Assembly: GCA_001295905.1 (NCBI GenBank)
Contig: LJHT01000014.1
Location: 124,001-188,000, forward strand
DNA: 64,000 nucleotides
Source of the DNA: a beta proteobacterium AAP51
GTDB taxonomy: Bacteria > Pseudomonadota > Gammaproteobacteria > Burkholderiales > Burkholderiaceae_C
Direction: 5' to 3'
The position numbers and the translations under genes are program-made. Positions 61,425-64,000 of the stretch are shown here, piece by piece; position 1 is the first letter of the stretch; the number at the start of each line of letters is the position of its first letter. The notes beneath the pieces are model-generated. The model did no database searches. It saw only the letters and a program-made list of their open reading frames with translations, and was not told where the DNA came from.

Positions 61425-63346
61425 GGCTGCAGCTCGAAGAGCGCGGTGCCGTCGCCCTGGTCTTGCACCAGGCGCACCTGCGGCGCACGCGCCAGGTGGG
61501 GAATGCCGCCCGCGCCCGAGACGAAGCGCAGCTTCACGCCCGGCACGGGCAGGATGCGCCAGTTGCCGTCGGCCGTCGGGTTCACGGTGCGCGCGGTCTG
61601 CAGGTACTGCACCAGGGCCTCGCGGTTTTCGTCAGGGGCATCGAGCACGATGTTGCTGCCGTCCAGCCCCGGGAAACTGCCGCCGCCCGAAGCGCGGTAG
61701 TTGTTCGTCACCACCAGGAACTCGGCGTCGTCGGCCACGGGGCGGCCCTGGTACTGCAGGTCGACGATGCGCCGCGCCTGCGGGGCGGCCAGCTTGCCGC
61801 TGCGTTCATAACGCGCGGGCTGCGTCACGTCGATGCGGTAGCTCAGGCCGTCGAGGGTGTCGAAGTTGAAGCTGGGGAAGGCCGGGTTCAGCAGGTTCTG
61901 CTCGGCCGGGCCCGCGGGGTTGATCTGGTTGAAGGCGCCGGCCGAGAACTCCAGCCACTCGCGCACCTGCGCGCCGCGCAGCTTCACCACCTTCACGGTG
62001 TTGGGGAAGATGTAGAGGTCGGCCACGTTGCGCAGCGCCAGCGGGCCGGTGGCAATGTCGGTGTAGTTGCCCGGCCCGCCACGCCCGCCGGTCTTGAAGG
62101 GCGCGCTGGCCGAGAGCAGCGGCAGCTTCTCCAGCGGCGTGCCCGCCAGCGCGCGGCGCGCATAGGCCAGCTGCGCCTGGCTGACGAGCTGCACGCTGGG
62201 GTCGTCCATCACCTGCGCAAAGTAGCTGTGGATGGGCGCGGTGGTGCGCGCCACCTCGGCCCGCATGTGGGCCACGGCGCCTTCGTGGCTGGGCTTCACC
62301 AGCGCAATGATCTCGGGGTCGGGCGCCACCAGGGCCTTGCGCGTGGCGCGGTCGTGGATGGGGCGGATTTCGGCACGGGCATCGGTCACCTGCCACTGCG
62401 CGCCTTGCCGGTTCAGCACGAGGTCGATGACACCCAGGTGGCTGCCCCAGGCACCCGGCATGGCTGCGGGCACGCCGTTGATGGTGCCCTTGGCGAGGTC
62501 GACCTTGGCATGCTGGGCGAAGGCCGCGCCCGGGAATTCACCGTGCGAATGGCCGAAGAGGATGGCGTTGACGCCCGGCACCTCGGCCAGCGCGCCCACC
62601 ACGTTCTCGGCCATGGGCCCCAGCTCGCCGCGCGCGAAGCCGCTGTGCGCCAGCACCACCACGATATCGGCGCCTTCGGCCTTCATGCGCGGCACCAGGG
62701 TGCGTGCGGTGGCCACCATGTCGAGCGCGCGCACGCGGCCTTGCAGGTGCTGGCGGTCCCACAGCATCACCTGCGGCGGCACGAGGCCGATGACACCCAC
62801 CTTCAGCGTGTGCGGCTGGCCGGCTTCGTCCATGAAGCGGCGCTCCAGCAGCACATAGGGCGTGAAGGCCGGGCGCGCCTGCTCGGCGGGGCTGCCGTCG
62901 TCCACCACGATGTTGGCGCTGAGGAAGGGGAACTGGGCCCCGGCGATGGCCTGGCGCAGGAAGGGCAGGCCGAAGTTGAACTCGTGGTTGCCCAGGGCCG
63001 CAGCGTCGAAGCGCAGGGTGTTCAGCGCCTTCACGGCCGGGTGCACCTCGCCGGGCGCCAGCGGCTTCACCCTGGCGATGAAGTCGCCCAGCGGGCTGCC
63101 TTGCAGCAGGTCGCCGTTGTCGAAGAGCAGGGTGTTCTTCGCCTCGCTGCGCGCGGCCTTGATGAGCGTGGCCGTGCGGTCCAGGCCGTGGGTTTCCACG
63201 GCGCGGTCTTGGTAGTAGTCCCAACCCAGCAGGTGCATGTGCAGGTCGCTGGTGTGCAGCACCCGCAGCTTCAGCTGCTGGGCCTGCGCGGCCATGAGGG
63301 GCCAGCACAAGGCCAGGGCCAGGAAGGACAGCAAGGGCTTTTTCAT
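61421..63346 (-). CDS. cpdB: Periplasmic 2',3'-cyclic-nucleotide 2'-phosphodiesterase/3'-nucleotidase
   Basis: A 641-residue exported enzyme with a signal peptide (1-22, MAAQAQ). The metallophosphoesterase motifs appear in order: LHTSDLHMHL, FDNGDLLQGSPLGD, LGNHEFNFG, VVLAHSGF and LFGHSHGEFPG. A C-terminal 5'-nucleotidase domain has the substrate aromatic motif NNYRASGGGSFPG. The WDYYQD segment after the first motif is typical of CpdB. It scavenges nucleotides from the periplasm. It overlaps the PBP1A start by four bases. Confidence 0.92.
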   Translation of the reverse strand: MKKPLLSFLALALCWPLMAAQAQQLKLRVLHTSDLHMHLLGWDYYQDRAVETHGLDRTATLIKAARSEAKNTLLFDNGDLLQGSPLGDFIARVKPLAPGEVHPAVKALNTLRFDAAALGNHEFNFGLPFLRQAIAGAQFPFLSANIVVDDGSPAEQARPAFTPYVLLERRFMDEAGQPHTLKVGVIGLVPPQVMLWDRQHLQGRVRALDMVATARTLVPRMKAEGADIVVVLAHSGFARGELGPMAENVVGALAEVPGVNAILFGHSHGEFPGAAFAQHAKVDLAKGTINGVPAAMPGAWGSHLGVIDLVLNRQGAQWQVTDARAEIRPIHDRATRKALVAPDPEIIALVKPSHEGAVAHMRAEVARTTAPIHSYFAQVMDDPSVQLVSQAQLAYARRALAGTPLEKLPLLSASAPFKTGGRGGPGNYTDIATGPLALRNVADLYIFPNTVKVVKLRGAQVREWLEFSAGAFNQINPAGPAEQNLLNPAFPSFNFDTLDGLSYRIDVTQPARYERSGKLAAPQARRIVDLQYQGRPVADDAEFLVVTNNYRASGGGSFPGLDGSNIVLDAPDENREALVQYLQTARTVNPTADGNWRILPVPGVKLRFVSGAGGIPHLARAPQVRLVQDQGDGTALFELQP

Positions 63347-63370
63347 GCGCGGTGCAGGGCAGAAGGGGTG

Positions 63371-64000
63371 TCAGCCGAACCAGGCTTGCTGCAGTTCAGC
63401 GGGCAGCGGCGGCGCCCCGGCCAGCCGGGTGCGCTGCGCGCGCTCGATGAGCTGCCAGAAGTAGCGGAAGCTGGCGCGGTCGTGCAGGGTGTTGCGGTGG
63501 CGGATGGGCGCCCATTGCGCGGCCTGGGCCCGTGTGATGATCTCGATGGCGTCTTCAAGTTCAGCCGCGCTGGGCGAAAAAGCCTCGACGATGGGCCGCA
63601 CCTGCGAGGGGTGGATGCTCCACATGCGCGTGTAGCCCAGCTGGCGGCAGGCTCTTTGCGCGGCGGCCTTCAGCGCCGTGGTGTCCTGGAATTCGGTGAC
63701 CACGCAGTGAGACGGGGTCTTGTTCGCCGCATGCGCAGCGGCAGCGATTTCCAGCTTCGCGCGCAGCACCAGCGGGTGGCTGAACTGGCCTTCGGCGCCC
63801 ATCGCGCTTTGTGGAATGGCGCCGCGGTGGGCCGAGACGAAATCCATCAGCCCGAAGGACAGCGATTCCACGCGCGGCAGCGCCGCGATGGCAAACACTT
63901 CGCGCAGCGCGCCGTGGGTTTCGATGAGCACGTGCAGCGGCACGGCAGCGCTGGCCGGGGTTTGCAGGGTTTCCAGCCACTGCAGAGCACGCTGCACGTC
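63371..64000 (-). CDS. HpcH/HpaI-type CoA-ester lyase (citrate lyase beta/malyl-CoA lyase family), 5' end outside the window
   Basis: The 3' 209 codons of a TIM-barrel CoA-ester lyase. VLIETHGALREVFAIAAL supplies the substrate/metal Glu, SLSFGLMDFVSAHRG the metal Asp region, and MWSIHPSQVRPIVEAFSPS is the family's C-terminal signature. The protein continues beyond base 64000 on the minus strand, so neither start nor full length is known. It would cleave or form malyl-, citramalyl- or methylmalyl-CoA; the exact substrate is open. It is about 25 bp upstream of cpdB and may share its transcript. Confidence 0.85.
   Translation of the reverse strand, partial: DVQRALQWLETLQTPASAAVPLHVLIETHGALREVFAIAALPRVESLSFGLMDFVSAHRGAIPQSAMGAEGQFSHPLVLRAKLEIAAAAHAANKTPSHCVVTEFQDTTALKAAAQRACRQLGYTRMWSIHPSQVRPIVEAFSPSAAELEDAIEIITRAQAAQWAPIRHRNTLHDRASFRYFWQLIERAQRTRLAGAPPLPAELQQAWFG

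Overview
This is a very GC-rich (close to 70 % by eye), gene-dense chromosomal segment. Several features point to a Gram-negative betaproteobacterium of the order Burkholderiales (Rubrivivax/Leptothrix/Ideonella-like): an outer-membrane porin ending in His-Thr-Phe, a YqjD/YqjE/YqjK-type membrane cluster, XdhA/XdhB/XdhC plus GuaD purine catabolism, a phasin-like protein, and a short GGCCCCC...GGGGGCC intergenic repeat. The taxonomic placement is inference. No rRNA, tRNA, CRISPR array, transposase or phage gene was seen.

Layout. 0-5.8 kb: a tightly overlapped operon for a CDP-3,6-dideoxyhexose (E3 reductase, RfbF, RfbG, RfbH, an RmlC-like epimerase and a short-chain reductase). This set matches the CDP-ascarylose scheme best and probably feeds LPS or another surface glycan. 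5.9-6.7 kb: an orphan TupA-like periplasmic oxyanion-binding protein. 6.9-19.8 kb (minus strand): a single 4315-residue protein made of about 509 octapeptide repeats. These are organised into a higher-order unit of exactly 17 octads (136 residues, 408 bp) and are followed by a calcium-binding RTX-type C-terminal module. This is the most unusual object in the window. 20.2-21.3 kb: a trimeric porin. 21.4-28.0 kb: purine catabolism, with guaD divergent from xdhABC. Between them lie two 105-bp hairpin elements that share a conserved 43-nt loop but have unrelated, fully complementary arms.

28.1-32.8 kb: a secreted M43-type metalloprotease, then a minus-strand operon of a membrane protein, a MoxR-like AAA+ ATPase and a VWA/DUF2201-type metal-binding protein. 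33.1-36.4 kb: a lower-GC orphan secreted protein, then thiolase and a beta-lactamase-fold hydrolase. 36.5-39.5 kb: a histidine kinase/response regulator pair with a TlpA-like thioredoxin. 39.6-41.5 kb: serC with a divergent crotonase-fold protein. 41.8-46.2 kb: a secretion cluster with a subtilisin-like protease, a small protein resembling that protease's own propeptide, and two convergent secreted proteins of unknown function. 46.4-52.4 kb: an MFS transporter, a phasin-like protein, a 491-residue unknown, a FabH-like ketosynthase and the DUF883/holin-like/YqjK-like trio.

52.5-64 kb: an M13 metalloendopeptidase, exonuclease I, a self-regulated GntR(YtrA)-ABC-permease operon with a clear palindromic operator, PBP1A translationally coupled to a CpdB-type periplasmic nucleotidase, and the 3' part of an HpcH/HpaI-type lyase that runs off the right edge. 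Four-base stop/start overlaps (ATGA, GTGA, TTGA) are the rule here and were used to fix several GTG and TTG starts.
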